A stretch of DNA of 64,000 nt from Parabacteroides distasonis (lineage in GTDB: Bacteria; Bacteroidota; Bacteroidia; Bacteroidales; Tannerellaceae), in contig JAFBIU010000002.1 in NCBI GenBank assembly GCA_021531775.1, positions 62,001-126,000 of the forward strand, in the 5' to 3' direction. A program made the translations under genes and the position numbers. Under the pieces are notes generated by a model, which did not search any database, was not told the DNA's origin, and saw only the letters and a program-made list of their open reading frames with translations. Positions 18,750 through 29,947 of the stretch are shown piece after piece (position 1 is the stretch's first letter; each line of letters starts with the position of its first letter).

Positions 18750-20351
18750 TTACCGTGTCAAATAGGCAGCCGCAGCTTCGGCACATCGCTCGCCATCAAT
18801 GGCAGCTGAAACAATGCCTCCGGCATAGCCGGCCCCCTCACCGCAAGGGAACAATCCTTGCAACGTCACATGCTGATAGTTCTCCGGATCGCGCAGGATA
18901 CGTACGGGGGAGGAGGTACGCGTCTCCACACCAATCATCGTGGCCTCATGGGTCAAGAAGCCCTTCGAGACCTTTCCAAAATGGAGAAAACCATCATGTA
19001 AACGCGATGTGATAAACTTCGGCATCCAGAAGTGGAGAGGCGATGCCAACAAACCGGGCGTGTAAGAAGAAACAGGCAGATCAAAAGAGTTCTTCCGTCG
19101 CACAAAATCCGCCATGCGTTGTGCCGGAGCCACCTGTTTACGTCCGCCATTCTGCCAACAGATCTGTTCTATCCATCCCTGAAAAGCCATCAAGGCCAAT
19201 GGGGAATCAGGCCGTACCGGCGAACCATCCGGGAAGGTCAAGTCTGTTCCCTCCAACAAGGCAGGATAATCCTCCGGATGAATTTCGACGACCATACCGG
19301 AATTGGACCAGCGAGAACCTCGGTTGGATGGCGACATACCATTCACCACTACCTGTTGCGGACCACTGGCTGCCGGAACCACAAAACCGCCCGGACACAT
19401 GCAGAACGAATAGACACCCCTACCCTGAACCTGGGTCACAAAACTGTATTCTGCCGCTGGAAGGTATTTGCCGCGCCCCTCTTTTCGATGGTATTGGATT
19501 TGATCAATCAAAGCTGAGGGATGTTCCAAACGTACACCGACCGCAATGCCTTTCGCCTCGATCGGGATCTGCTCCTGATATAAATAGGTATAGAGATCAC
19601 GGGCTGAATGACCCGTAGCCAAAATAACCGGTCCCTGGAAAGCAAGCCCCCGATTGGTTTCCACACCCACTACGCGATCCCCTTGTCGGATCAATGCCTC
19701 CATACGAGTCTCAAAATGGACCTCTCCTCCACTCTTCAAAATCTGTTCCCGCATCTGTTCGATGACACGAGGCAATTTGTCGGTTCCAATATGGGGATGT
19801 GCATCCGAAAGAATCGTCGGACTGGCTCCATGCTGACAGAAAATATTCAGAATCCGATCAACCGACCCGCGTTTTTTACTACGCGTATATAATTTGCCAT
19901 CGGAATAGGCCCCTGCGCCTCCCTCTCCAAAACTGTAATTCGATTCGCTATTGACCACCTGTTCACGACTGATAGCAGCAATATCCCGTTTTCGGTCTCG
20001 GACATTCTTGCCTCGTTCAATCACAAGGGGTCTGAAACCCAACTCAATCAGACGCAAGGCTGCAAAAAGTCCGCCGGGACCGGCTCCTACCACAACTACC
20101 GTAGGACGATCGGATACATCACCATAGGTAATAGGTTGATATTCCAGTTCGGTCGGTACCTCATCGATAAAGATACGTACCTTGACATTCACATAGATCG
20201 TTCGCTGACGGGCATCGATGGAACGTTTGAGTACACGTACCGCCTCAATCCGATCCTGTTTCATTCCGGTTTCACGTGCAGCAACCCGCTTGAGTGCCTG
20301 TTCGTTGACCGCCTCCTCCGGTAAAATCCGGAGCTGTAATTCCTTAATCAT
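18750..20351 (-). CDS. FAD-dependent oxidoreductase (uncharacterised NAD(P)/FAD family)
   Basis: This 533-residue protein has an N-terminal ferredoxin-like domain of about 85 residues (ELQLRILPEEA), then the dinucleotide-binding motif VVGAGPGGLFAA at about 86-97, a second GRGNKxx-type stretch in VIERGKNVRDRKRD, ATGHSARD, and a C-terminal FAD-contacting segment PCGEGAGYAGGI. This layout defines a widespread family of FAD proteins of unknown substrate related to HI0933-like and geranylgeranyl-reductase-like proteins. It lies 33 bases after radA on the same strand. No membrane helix or iron-sulfur motif is seen. Confidence 0.88.
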   Translation of the reverse strand: MIKELQLRILPEEAVNEQALKRVAARETGMKQDRIEAVRVLKRSIDARQRTIYVNVKVRIFIDEVPTELEYQPITYGDVSDRPTVVVVGAGPGGLFAALRLIELGFRPLVIERGKNVRDRKRDIAAISREQVVNSESNYSFGEGGAGAYSDGKLYTRSKKRGSVDRILNIFCQHGASPTILSDAHPHIGTDKLPRVIEQMREQILKSGGEVHFETRMEALIRQGDRVVGVETNRGLAFQGPVILATGHSARDLYTYLYQEQIPIEAKGIAVGVRLEHPSALIDQIQYHRKEGRGKYLPAAEYSFVTQVQGRGVYSFCMCPGGFVVPAASGPQQVVVNGMSPSNRGSRWSNSGMVVEIHPEDYPALLEGTDLTFPDGSPVRPDSPLALMAFQGWIEQICWQNGGRKQVAPAQRMADFVRRKNSFDLPVSSYTPGLLASPLHFWMPKFITSRLHDGFLHFGKVSKGFLTHEATMIGVETRTSSPVRILRDPENYQHVTLQGLFPCGEGAGYAGGIVSAAIDGERCAEAAAAYLTR

Positions 20352-20384
20352 TGTATCTGATTCCTTTCTTCACTACCTGTTTGT

Positions 20385-21767
20385 TTATCCGAAGAGTTGC
20401 CGGAAAGCCTCTTCTACCTTCTTCACCTGCACAATCTGCAGCTTGCAATGGGCCGTATCAAATCCCTTCAAGTTGTTGTAGGGAATGATGATACGATCGA
20501 ATCCCAACTTTTCAGCCTCCCGAATACGCTGTTCGATCCTGTTCACGGGACGGATCTCCCCCGACAAACCCACTTCACCTGCCATGCAGACACCCGGTTC
20601 CACAGCAATGTCCAAGCTGGACGAGAGTACGGCACTAATGACGGCCAAGTCTGTTGCCGGATCGCTGACCCGCAGGCCTCCGGCAATATTCAGGAAAACA
20701 TCCTTCTGGATCAGTTTGAATCCCGCACGTTTCTCCAGAACAGCCAACAGCATATTCATCCGGCGAGCATCAAAACCGGTAGCACTACGCTGTGGCGTCC
20801 CATAGACAGCCGAACTAACCAATGCCTGTGTTTCAATCAGAAAGGGACGAACACCCTCCATGGCAGCCGCAATCGTCACACCACTCAATCCTTCATGATT
20901 TTGCGTCATCAACAGTTCCGATGGATTGCTCACTTCCCGCAACCCATCCTGACGCATCTCATAAATACCCAATTCCGACGTACTGCCAAAACGATTCTTG
21001 ATGCTCCGGAGAATCCGGTACATATAGTGTTGGTCTCCCTCAAACTGCAACACGGTATCAACGATGTGTTCCAACACCTTTGGACCAGCAATAGTACCCT
21101 CTTTATTGATGTGGCCAATCAGTAACACCGGCACACCGGTCTCCTTGGCATATTTCAAGATGGCAGCACTACATTCACGTACTTGCGAGATGCTACCGGG
21201 CGAAGATTCCAATAATTCACTATAGATGGTCTGAATCGAATCGATGACCAAGAGATCCGGTGCTATGTTGTTTGCCTGCGTAAAAATCTGCTCCAAGTTC
21301 GTCTCACACAGAATGTAACAATGGGTAGGGTCACCTGCCAAACGGTCTGCGCGCAACTTCAATTGCCGGCTACTCTCCTCGCCCGACACATAGAGGGTCT
21401 TCAATTGCTGCAGACGCAACACGGTCTGCAATACCAAGGTGGATTTACCAATACCCGGTTCCCCACCGATCAACACCAAAGAACCTTTGACCAGTCCTCC
21501 GCCCAACACACGGTTCAGTTCGTGATCCTGCAGATCAAGACGTGTCTCCGCCTCAGCTGTCACATCACGTAACAGGGTGGGACGCATCTTCCCCGACTGG
21601 AACCATCCCTGGGCGGGACGATTGACCTCAGACGAGCTGACCGATTCCTGTTTCACGACCTCCTCCACAAAGGTATTCCAAGCTCCACAGCTGGGACACT
21701 TTCCCAACCACTTGGGTGAATCGGCACCACAGTTGGAACAGACATACACTCGCTTTACCTTCGCCAT
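20385..21767 (-). CDS. radA: DNA repair protein RadA (Sms)
   Basis: Start taken at the ATG 21767 (460 residues); the alternative two codons upstream is GTG. The N-terminal zinc finger has Cys10, Cys13, Cys24 and Cys27. Walker A is GGEPGIGKST, the RadA-specific motif is KNRFGSTSE, and the last 150 residues resemble the Lon protease C-domain. RadA is a hexameric branch-migrating helicase in recombination. The start is five bases after the stop of the isoaspartyl peptidase gene, so the two are probably on one message. Confidence 0.96.
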   Translation of the reverse strand: MAKVKRVYVCSNCGADSPKWLGKCPSCGAWNTFVEEVVKQESVSSSEVNRPAQGWFQSGKMRPTLLRDVTAEAETRLDLQDHELNRVLGGGLVKGSLVLIGGEPGIGKSTLVLQTVLRLQQLKTLYVSGEESSRQLKLRADRLAGDPTHCYILCETNLEQIFTQANNIAPDLLVIDSIQTIYSELLESSPGSISQVRECSAAILKYAKETGVPVLLIGHINKEGTIAGPKVLEHIVDTVLQFEGDQHYMYRILRSIKNRFGSTSELGIYEMRQDGLREVSNPSELLMTQNHEGLSGVTIAAAMEGVRPFLIETQALVSSAVYGTPQRSATGFDARRMNMLLAVLEKRAGFKLIQKDVFLNIAGGLRVSDPATDLAVISAVLSSSLDIAVEPGVCMAGEVGLSGEIRPVNRIEQRIREAEKLGFDRIIIPYNNLKGFDTAHCKLQIVQVKKVEEAFRQLFG

Positions 21768-21772
21768 ACGCA

Positions 21773-22765
21773 CTATTCTTGCTTTTTTTCGGGAAAGATT
21801 CCCATTTTCTGTACCGGCTGGGATTGACCTTTTTCCTTATATAGATAGCCGTGAAACATACCTTCGCTATTGAAAGAGATTCCGATCTGACCCTCCTTAT
21901 CTACGGCAATCAATCCACCATTACCCTCTTCGCGACTCAATTCCCCATGAATCACGGCATCGGCAGCTTGCTGGACACTCTCCTGCAAATAACGATGGCG
22001 GGCACACACATCAAAGGCAACGGCATGTCGGATAAAATACTCTCCATGACCGGTACAAGAGACGGCACAACTACGGTTATCGGCATAGGTTCCAGCCCCA
22101 ATCACAGGCGAGTCTCCGATCCGTCCCCATTTCTTTTGCAACATACCACCTGTACTGGTACCGGCTGTCAAGTTGCCCTGACGATCGAGCACCACACAAC
22201 CGACCGTTCCATTCTTCTTGCTTTCCTGTTTGAATTTCTCTACCCACTGCATGGTACGGGGCGTGGCAAAATAGAGATTATCCTCGACCATCTCCAATCC
22301 CTGTTCCCGGGCAAACTCATCAGCTCCCGAACCACTCAGCATCACGTGAACGGAATGCTCCTTTACCTGATAGGCTGCATCGATCGGATGCTTCACATGT
22401 TGCACACCCGTGACGGATCCGGCACTCAAGTCCTTCCCCTCCATCAGGGCTGCATCCAGCTCAAAACAACCCGTTGCCGAGACGGTTGCTCCGATTCCGG
22501 CATTAAACAGTGGATTCGATTCAAAATAGCGGATGACCGCCCTCACGGCAAGTGGGCCTTCCCCACCTGCCGCCAGGATACTGTCACCGATATGCAAGGC
22601 CGAATCAAGAGCCGCATAATAATGAGCTTGTATATCCGGCCGATTTTCCAATCCCCGCATGGCACCGGCTCCTCCATGTACCACGATTACATATTCTCGC
22701 TCTTGAGCTGTCACCGAGAGCAGGACTGTCAGCAGCAAGAGGACTCCTGTTATCCATCGTTTCAT
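21773..22765 (-). CDS. Secreted isoaspartyl peptidase / plant-type L-asparaginase
   Basis: Start placed at 22765 (MKRWITGVLLLL), giving 330 residues with a signal peptide ending at VTAQ. HGGAGAM lies near the N-terminus. The Ntn-hydrolase cleavage point is Gly-Thr in KKNGTVGCVVLD; the Thr becomes the nucleophile after autoproteolysis into alpha and beta subunits. AGTSTGGM and GAGTYAD complete the site. The enzyme removes beta-aspartyl residues from damaged peptides and also hydrolyses asparagine. It is encoded between GH92 and radA; the GH92 stop lies 18 bases before its start. Confidence 0.92.
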   Translation of the reverse strand: MKRWITGVLLLLTVLLSVTAQEREYVIVVHGGAGAMRGLENRPDIQAHYYAALDSALHIGDSILAAGGEGPLAVRAVIRYFESNPLFNAGIGATVSATGCFELDAALMEGKDLSAGSVTGVQHVKHPIDAAYQVKEHSVHVMLSGSGADEFAREQGLEMVEDNLYFATPRTMQWVEKFKQESKKNGTVGCVVLDRQGNLTAGTSTGGMLQKKWGRIGDSPVIGAGTYADNRSCAVSCTGHGEYFIRHAVAFDVCARHRYLQESVQQAADAVIHGELSREEGNGGLIAVDKEGQIGISFNSEGMFHGYLYKEKGQSQPVQKMGIFPEKKQE

Positions 22766-22783
22766 TTCGTTTCTCTCCACTAA

Positions 22784-24991
22784 TTAGTTCATTTTCGGTT
22801 TACTACCCATTTCAAACTCCAGCGTAGATCCGCTCATGATCTGTTCATGGGTGATCGAGGTCTGATCGTAGGGCTGGCCATTCAGCAAAACAGACTGGAC
22901 ATAACAGTTGGAAGCACTCACATTCGGAGCTTTCACCGTGAAGGTCTTACCATTGTCCAAGTGCAGTTTCATCTCCGGGAAAAGAGGGGTACCCAATTCA
23001 TACTGACCAGCGACCGGATCCACCGGATAGAATCCCATGGCACTGAAGACGAACCATGCCGACATCTGTCCGCAATCCTCGTTACCACAGATACCATCGG
23101 GTGTATTCTTGTACAGATCGTGCATCACTTGCGAAACATATTGTTGCGTCTTCCAAGGTTGTCCTACCTTATTATACAAATAGGCCACATGATGACCCGG
23201 TTCATTACCATGGGCATACTGGCCAATCATACCCGTACTGAAGATGGGCAGATCGTCTGCTGCATCGGGACTATACGTAAACATGCTATCCAATTTCTGG
23301 GTGAAACGCTCTGTTCCGCCCACCAATGAGATCAGTCCGTCTATATCTTGCGGCACATACCAAAAATATTGCCAAGCATTGCTTTCACAGATATCCTCCG
23401 TATATTCCTTTGCCTCGAAAGGAGTCACGAAATCCCCCTTTTCATTACGCGGCTGCATGAAACTGGTTTCTGGATTATAGACATTGCGGTAGTTTTGCGA
23501 CCGCTTGTAAAACTCTTCGGCAATCGACTGCTTGCCCATCTTCTCAGCCATCCGAGCGATGCAATAGTCATCGTAGGCATACTCCAATGTTTTTGAGAGA
23601 GACCAATTCTCCCATTTGGCTTTGTCTGAAAAGGCCGGCACATAACCCAACTGCTTGTAGAGACCTATACCCCGGTAATCATCCCGATTGGCAGAAGCGA
23701 CACACGCCTCCAAGGCTTTCTCGGCATCAAAGTTACCAATACCCTTCAAATAGGCATCAACGATCACCGGCACAGCATGATACCCGATCATCATATCGGT
23801 CTCATGACCATACAGATTCCACAAGGGAAGTGCACCCTGTTGCTCGTAGAAATGGAGGAAACACTGGATCATGTCGTTGGCCCGTTTGGGCTGAATGTAG
23901 GTATAAAGCGGATGAGCTGCCCGATAGGTATCCCACAACGAGAAGGTCGAATAGTTGTCCCATCCCTGGGCCTGATGGATCTGTCCGTCTGGACCATAGT
24001 ATGCCCCATCCACGTCACTATACAAAGTCGGGGCAATTTGGGCATGATAAAGAGCCGTATAGAATTTCACCAGATCATCTTCATTCGTGCCTGTCACTTC
24101 GATGGTACCCAAGGCAGCATTCCATTTGGCACGTGCCTCGGCACAATACTTTTCAAAGTTATCCTCCGGAGCCTCCGCTGCCAGATTGCGGGCTGCCCCC
24201 TCTAAACTGACACCGGACAGAGCTGTGGTGACTGTGATCTGTTCATCCTCTTCCGTCTGGAAGTCGAAACGGGCTACGTAGGCCGTTCCGATCTGCCCTT
24301 TATCCTTGAGCCGGATAGCCGTCGTATCAATCTGAACGGCTGCAAATGGTTTGGAGAAGCGTGTCTGGAAATAGACCTGTTGCTTCGGTGCCCAACCCTG
24401 CGAGAAACGATAGCCTCGAATGGTTACAGAATCGATCACCTCGATGTTAGCATCCATCGTAAAGTCCCAGTTCATCGCCTTCTTCAAGTTGAGGAAGATG
24501 GAGGCCTCTCCCTTCGGGAAGGTATAACGCTGGATACCGCAACGATCCGTTGCCGTCAGTTCCACATCAATATCATAGTCCGTCAAATGAACCTGATAAT
24601 AACCAGCCGTAGCCTGCTCTGCCTCGTGCGAGAATGCCGAATGGATGCCCAACGGAGCCTCAGCCTCCTTGTAGGGACGAGTCACCGGCATAAACAAAAT
24701 ATCGTAAAGGTCACCGGCACCCGTACCCGACAGATGGGTATGGCTGAAACCAGCAATCGTAGAATCGGGATAATAATATCCGGAAATACGATCCCACCCT
24801 GGCAAACCATTGTCCGGGCTCAACTGCACCATACCAAAAGGCACTTGTGCACCTGGATAGGTATTGCCCGTAAAGTCTGTGCCTATCATTGGATTAACAA
24901 ATGCTGCATAATCCATCGTCTCCATCTTCTTTTCAGACGAACAGGCTGCTAAAGCCAGTAGGGAGATCGCCCATATCGAGATTTTCTTCAT
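22784..24991 (-). CDS. GH92 alpha-mannosidase lipoprotein
   Basis: Start placed at 24991, giving a 735-residue protein with lipoprotein signal LLALAACSS (Cys about 18). The opening FVNPMIGTD, then TYPGAQVPFGMVQLSPD and FSHTHLSGTGAGDLYD, is the hallmark of GH92. Further landmarks are GWDNYSTFSLWDTYRAAHP, TDMMIGYHAVPV, GNEPGHHVAYLYN and the calcium- and acid-site region CGNEDCGQMSAWFVFSAMGFYPV. Enzymes of this family cleave alpha-1,2-, -1,3-, -1,4- or -1,6-linked mannose from host or fungal glycans. Linkage cannot be told here. The lipid anchor suggests the cell surface or periplasm. Longer frames upstream run past its promoter. Confidence 0.95.
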   Translation of the reverse strand: MKKISIWAISLLALAACSSEKKMETMDYAAFVNPMIGTDFTGNTYPGAQVPFGMVQLSPDNGLPGWDRISGYYYPDSTIAGFSHTHLSGTGAGDLYDILFMPVTRPYKEAEAPLGIHSAFSHEAEQATAGYYQVHLTDYDIDVELTATDRCGIQRYTFPKGEASIFLNLKKAMNWDFTMDANIEVIDSVTIRGYRFSQGWAPKQQVYFQTRFSKPFAAVQIDTTAIRLKDKGQIGTAYVARFDFQTEEDEQITVTTALSGVSLEGAARNLAAEAPEDNFEKYCAEARAKWNAALGTIEVTGTNEDDLVKFYTALYHAQIAPTLYSDVDGAYYGPDGQIHQAQGWDNYSTFSLWDTYRAAHPLYTYIQPKRANDMIQCFLHFYEQQGALPLWNLYGHETDMMIGYHAVPVIVDAYLKGIGNFDAEKALEACVASANRDDYRGIGLYKQLGYVPAFSDKAKWENWSLSKTLEYAYDDYCIARMAEKMGKQSIAEEFYKRSQNYRNVYNPETSFMQPRNEKGDFVTPFEAKEYTEDICESNAWQYFWYVPQDIDGLISLVGGTERFTQKLDSMFTYSPDAADDLPIFSTGMIGQYAHGNEPGHHVAYLYNKVGQPWKTQQYVSQVMHDLYKNTPDGICGNEDCGQMSAWFVFSAMGFYPVDPVAGQYELGTPLFPEMKLHLDNGKTFTVKAPNVSASNCYVQSVLLNGQPYDQTSITHEQIMSGSTLEFEMGSKPKMN

Positions 24992-25013
24992 GACCTGTTT
25001 TTGCGTTTTGCTG

Positions 25014-25063
25014 CAAATATAGCCGATGAAAGGGAATTGGGCAAGAAAAACTATGTACTTTTG
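25014..25063. promoter_or_regulatory. Divergent promoters, GH92 / thiD
   Basis: Minus strand: TATATTTG at 25021-25014 with TTG 20 bases out (complement of 25042-25044); this fixes the GH92 start at 24991. Plus strand: TACTTTTG at 25056-25063 with an ATTG at 25036-25039 (16-base spacing, weak). The plus box lies 26 bases before the thiD ATG at 25089. There is no thiamine-pyrophosphate riboswitch in this 97-base gap. Confidence 0.7.
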
Positions 25064-25088
25064 CCCACAGAAAGATGGAACAAAGCGT

Positions 25089-25943
25089 ATGAGAAACAGA
25101 AACGAATCGATCAAGTACCGATACCCGACCGTATTGACCATTGCGGGATCGGACAGCGGAGGGGGTGCCGGCATTCAAGCCGATCTCAAGACCTTCGCAG
25201 CTTTTGGTGTCTTTGGAGCCTCAGCTATTACGGCCGTAACGGCCCAGAACAGTCAAGGTGTACAAGGCATACAACGCATCGATCCCGCCATCGTACGGCA
25301 ACAGATCGAAGCTGTTTGTTCTGATTTGCAAGTAGATGCCGTGAAGATCGGGATGCTGTTCGATGCCTCCATCGTTGAAGTGGTGGCTGACACGCTACAA
25401 CGTTTTCGTCCCCGTTGGATCATCTTGGATCCGGTACTGATCTCCACCTCAGGACGGAGGCTGTTGGAAGAATCTGCCGTCCGGGTCATGCAAGAACAGC
25501 TCTTTCCCTTGGTGGATCTGGTAACCCCCAATGTGGATGAGCTGGCTACCTTAACCCATCGGGAACTGCATACCCCAGCCGATCTACTGGAGGCAGGTCG
25601 GCAACTGTTGGAAGCAGGATGTCGGGGCCTCCTCATTAAAGGAGGACACTGGGCAGCTGCCGAAAGTTGCGACCGTCTTCTGCTGCCGGATCAGGAGCCC
25701 TTCACCTATACGACTCCTACCATTCAGACACGCAATAACCACGGCACAGGGTGTACCCTTTCCTCGGCCATAGCTGCCAGTTTGGCTTTAGGAGACACAC
25801 TTCCCCAAGCTGTTAGTCGGGCCAAAAGCTATGTTACCCAAGCCTTGGCAACCGGAGCCGATGTCTGGGCTGGATCAGGTCATGGTGCGATGAATCATCT
25901 GTTTCAACCGGAGCCCCTCCACACAATTCCCTGTCACGTATGA
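25089..25943 (+). CDS. thiD: Hydroxymethylpyrimidine / phosphomethylpyrimidine kinase
   Basis: Start chosen at 25089 because the TAnnTTTG box at 25056 lies inside the longer frame; this gives 284 residues. The ribokinase-fold signatures are TIAGSDSGGGAGIQADLKTF at the start and NNHGTGCTLSSAIAA near the C-terminus, with DPVLISTSG between. It phosphorylates hydroxymethylpyrimidine twice to give the pyrimidine half of thiamine. The stop overlaps the start of the following ThiE-like gene by four bases, and thiE and thiC follow. Confidence 0.94.
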   Translation: MRNRNESIKYRYPTVLTIAGSDSGGGAGIQADLKTFAAFGVFGASAITAVTAQNSQGVQGIQRIDPAIVRQQIEAVCSDLQVDAVKIGMLFDASIVEVVADTLQRFRPRWIILDPVLISTSGRRLLEESAVRVMQEQLFPLVDLVTPNVDELATLTHRELHTPADLLEAGRQLLEAGCRGLLIKGGHWAAAESCDRLLLPDQEPFTYTTPTIQTRNNHGTGCTLSSAIAASLALGDTLPQAVSRAKSYVTQALATGADVWAGSGHGAMNHLFQPEPLHTIPCHV

Positions 25944-26545
25944 AACAGTTGATCCTCATCACCACCCCTACCCCCTATCCCCACGAAGTGGCCATTTTGA
26001 ACGGCCTCTTCGAAGCAGGACTGCAGCGGCTTCATCTCCGCAAACCCAACTACACGTTTCAGGAGATGGCTACGCTGTTGGAGGCCATCCCAACCCGATA
26101 CCATGCCCGCATCGTGATACACGACCATTTCGAACTGACGCAACACGTTGCTTTGGGAGGCGTCCATTTAAACAGTCGCCACCCGGAAGCACCCGTTGGT
26201 TACCAAGGTAGCATCAGCCGTTCCTGCCACAGTTTGGAGGAGATCATCATCCATCGCGACAGATGTGACTATCTCTTTCTCAGTCCCATTTTCGACAGCA
26301 TCTCGAAAGAGGGATATGGGCGTAACTTCACCATCACGCAACTGCAGGAAGCCGCTGCAAACGGCATCATCACCCCGCAAGTGATCGCATTGGGAGGAAT
26401 CGGTCGGGAGACACTTCCGCTGCTTCGTCCCTTACCCTTTGGCGGATGCGCCTTTTTAGGAGCAATTTGGGGCCAGAATCTTTCATCAGCCGAAGTTTTC
26501 GTTAACTTTGCATATTATTTAAAGGAAATGGCAACATGGCAATAA
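25940..26545 (+). CDS. ThiE/TenI-like TIM-barrel protein
   Basis: This 201-residue paralog of thiamine phosphate synthase keeps the barrel strands LHLRKPNY, IVIHDHFEL, GVHLNS, YLFLSPIFDSISKEGYG and VIALGGIG. Two catalytic signatures differ from ThiE: the usual QxR-K pattern near the first strand is LHLRKP, and GVHLGQ-D is GVHLNSRHPE. It may be a TenI-like aminotransferring or tautomerising partner, or a second thiamine phosphate synthase with altered residues. It overlaps thiD at its start and thiE at its end, so it clearly belongs to the thiamine operon. Confidence 0.78.
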   Translation: MKQLILITTPTPYPHEVAILNGLFEAGLQRLHLRKPNYTFQEMATLLEAIPTRYHARIVIHDHFELTQHVALGGVHLNSRHPEAPVGYQGSISRSCHSLEEIIIHRDRCDYLFLSPIFDSISKEGYGRNFTITQLQEAAANGIITPQVIALGGIGRETLPLLRPLPFGGCAFLGAIWGQNLSSAEVFVNFAYYLKEMATWQ

Positions 26546-27252
26546 TATATCACATACCGAACAAACAGTTACGTCAACGTGGTTTACATCCACGTTTACA
26601 GGCAAACAATCGTCTGATGTTCATCACACACGAGACGGCTCAGCACTCCATTCCAGAACAGGTGGAAGCCGTTTTGGAGGGAGGTTGCGGCTGGATTCAA
26701 TTGCGCATGAAAAACGGATTGCGTGACGAGGTGGCCCAACAAGTCGTGCACCTATGTCAACAGGCTCCCCATCCCGTTGATCTCTGTATCGACGATCAGG
26801 TCGATTTTGCCCTTCGTCATGGAGCTACAGCCGTTCATGTCGGCAAATTAGACATGCCAGTTCCCGAGGTATGGGATCATGTTGAAGCTCAACTGTCAGC
26901 CGATCGGTGTTTCTACGTAGGAGCTACGGCAAACACATTCGAGGATATTCGTCGGGCCGTAGAAGCCAAAGCCTCTTACATCGGATTGGGTCCCTACCGC
27001 TTTACCGAAACAAAGAAGAATCTGAGTCCCATTTTGGGACTGGAGGGGTATCGTCGTATCGTCGGCCAATGTCGTGAGGCAGGCTGGAATATTCCCATTT
27101 TTGCCATCGGTGGAATTGAGCAACAAGACGTCAAACAACTGATGCAGACCGGTATCGACGGCATTGCCGTTTCCGGGGCTATTCTCGGAGCAGTTTCCCT
27201 TTCGGATGCGACTCGCCGCCTTATTGAAACAATTCAAACCTATCAAGCATAA
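26536..27252 (+). CDS. thiE: Thiamine phosphate synthase
   Basis: This 238-residue TIM-barrel protein has the ThiE motifs GCGWIQLRMK, CIDDQVDFAL, AVHVGKLDMP, GLGPYRFTETKK and IFAIGGI. It joins hydroxymethylpyrimidine pyrophosphate and thiazole phosphate. The start overlaps the preceding gene by ten bases and follows an AAAGGA ribosome site nine bases upstream, which favours it over the inner Met at residue 28. The first 27 residues (basic, extended) are longer than in most ThiE. The next gene, thiC, is 24 bases downstream. Confidence 0.9.
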   Translation: MAIIYHIPNKQLRQRGLHPRLQANNRLMFITHETAQHSIPEQVEAVLEGGCGWIQLRMKNGLRDEVAQQVVHLCQQAPHPVDLCIDDQVDFALRHGATAVHVGKLDMPVPEVWDHVEAQLSADRCFYVGATANTFEDIRRAVEAKASYIGLGPYRFTETKKNLSPILGLEGYRRIVGQCREAGWNIPIFAIGGIEQQDVKQLMQTGIDGIAVSGAILGAVSLSDATRRLIETIQTYQA

Positions 27253-28977
<1,725 letters not shown>

Positions 28978-29020
28978 GGCCTCTTTTTCAGATTATATAT
29001 GGGCTATGTCCTGCCGGACG

Positions 29021-29860
29021 TTACCGCTTCAGGAGACGTTGGGCAGTGGCATAGCCCTCTTGGTATAAGGCTTCCAACTTGGCAGGATCCTGCCCTGTAC
29101 GCCCTACCTGCAACGGAGTCTCGGGACGGATTACCAATACCTTCCCCTCCGCTTCCAACTGCTCGACCAGGTCCAACTGCTCATTGTAATGCCGATAACG
29201 CAGACGTAACTGCTCCCGGATAGCCGGATACTGACGATAGATGAATCCCGGTAGGTAAAAATCCTTTACTGCCTTCCGATACCCTTTGTTACGAGTGAGC
29301 ACCACCACATTCCGCCTGTAGCCATCCTCCATCGCATGACGCAACGGTATCGAATCGCACACACCCCCATCGACCATCGGTTTACCATCCACCCAAGCCA
29401 TCGGACACATGACCGGCAACGAACAGGAGGCACGCAAGATATCCACCAACCGCTTCTCATCCAGTTTTTCCTCATAATACTCTGCCTGGCCTGTCAAGCA
29501 ATTGCTGGTCACCATCACAAAGCGGTTCGGGTTCGCCTTATAGGTAGCAAAGTCGAACGGATAATAACGGTCCGGATAGACATAGAAAAGAAAATCCAAA
29601 TCGATATAGCCATGTCCACGCAGAAAATGACGCAAGCCAATGTAGTTGTACTCCTTCAAGAGGTCGATGTTGCTGAACTTGGATCGCCCCCGTTGACGCG
29701 ACAGATAAGAGACACCGTTACTTGCTCCGGCAGAGACCCCGATAGTATAGGGAAAATCGATATGCTGGTCCATCAGGTAGTCCAACACACCCACCGTGAA
29801 GATACCGCGCATGCCTCCACCTTCCAGCACTAAGCCCGTATGATCGTCAATCTGAAACAT
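29021..29860 (-). CDS. Patatin-like phospholipase
   Basis: This 279-residue protein has the oxyanion glycine loop LEGGGMRGIF (about 11-20), the nucleophile elbow GVSAGAS (Ser about 41) and the catalytic Asp in MVDGGVCD. These are all parts of the Ser-Asp dyad of the patatin fold. There is no signal peptide, so it is probably cytosolic or peripheral, acting on phospholipid acyl chains. Members of this subgroup are widespread and mostly uncharacterised. Its start is close to the end of the TonB receptor gene on the same strand (87 bases), so they may be co-transcribed. Confidence 0.9.
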   Translation of the reverse strand: MFQIDDHTGLVLEGGGMRGIFTVGVLDYLMDQHIDFPYTIGVSAGASNGVSYLSRQRGRSKFSNIDLLKEYNYIGLRHFLRGHGYIDLDFLFYVYPDRYYPFDFATYKANPNRFVMVTSNCLTGQAEYYEEKLDEKRLVDILRASCSLPVMCPMAWVDGKPMVDGGVCDSIPLRHAMEDGYRRNVVVLTRNKGYRKAVKDFYLPGFIYRQYPAIREQLRLRYRHYNEQLDLVEQLEAEGKVLVIRPETPLQVGRTGQDPAKLEALYQEGYATAQRLLKR

Positions 29861-29947
29861 GATTCTCTACATTATTATATATACAAACAGGGGAAGCCAA
29901 CGACCTCCCCTGCAAAAATACAAAAAACCAACCAATCTGAATCTACG

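Noticed and set aside
24992-25088. TPP riboswitch upstream of thiD
   Set aside because: The gap holds two promoter boxes but no CTGAGA or ACCTGA-type aptamer core.
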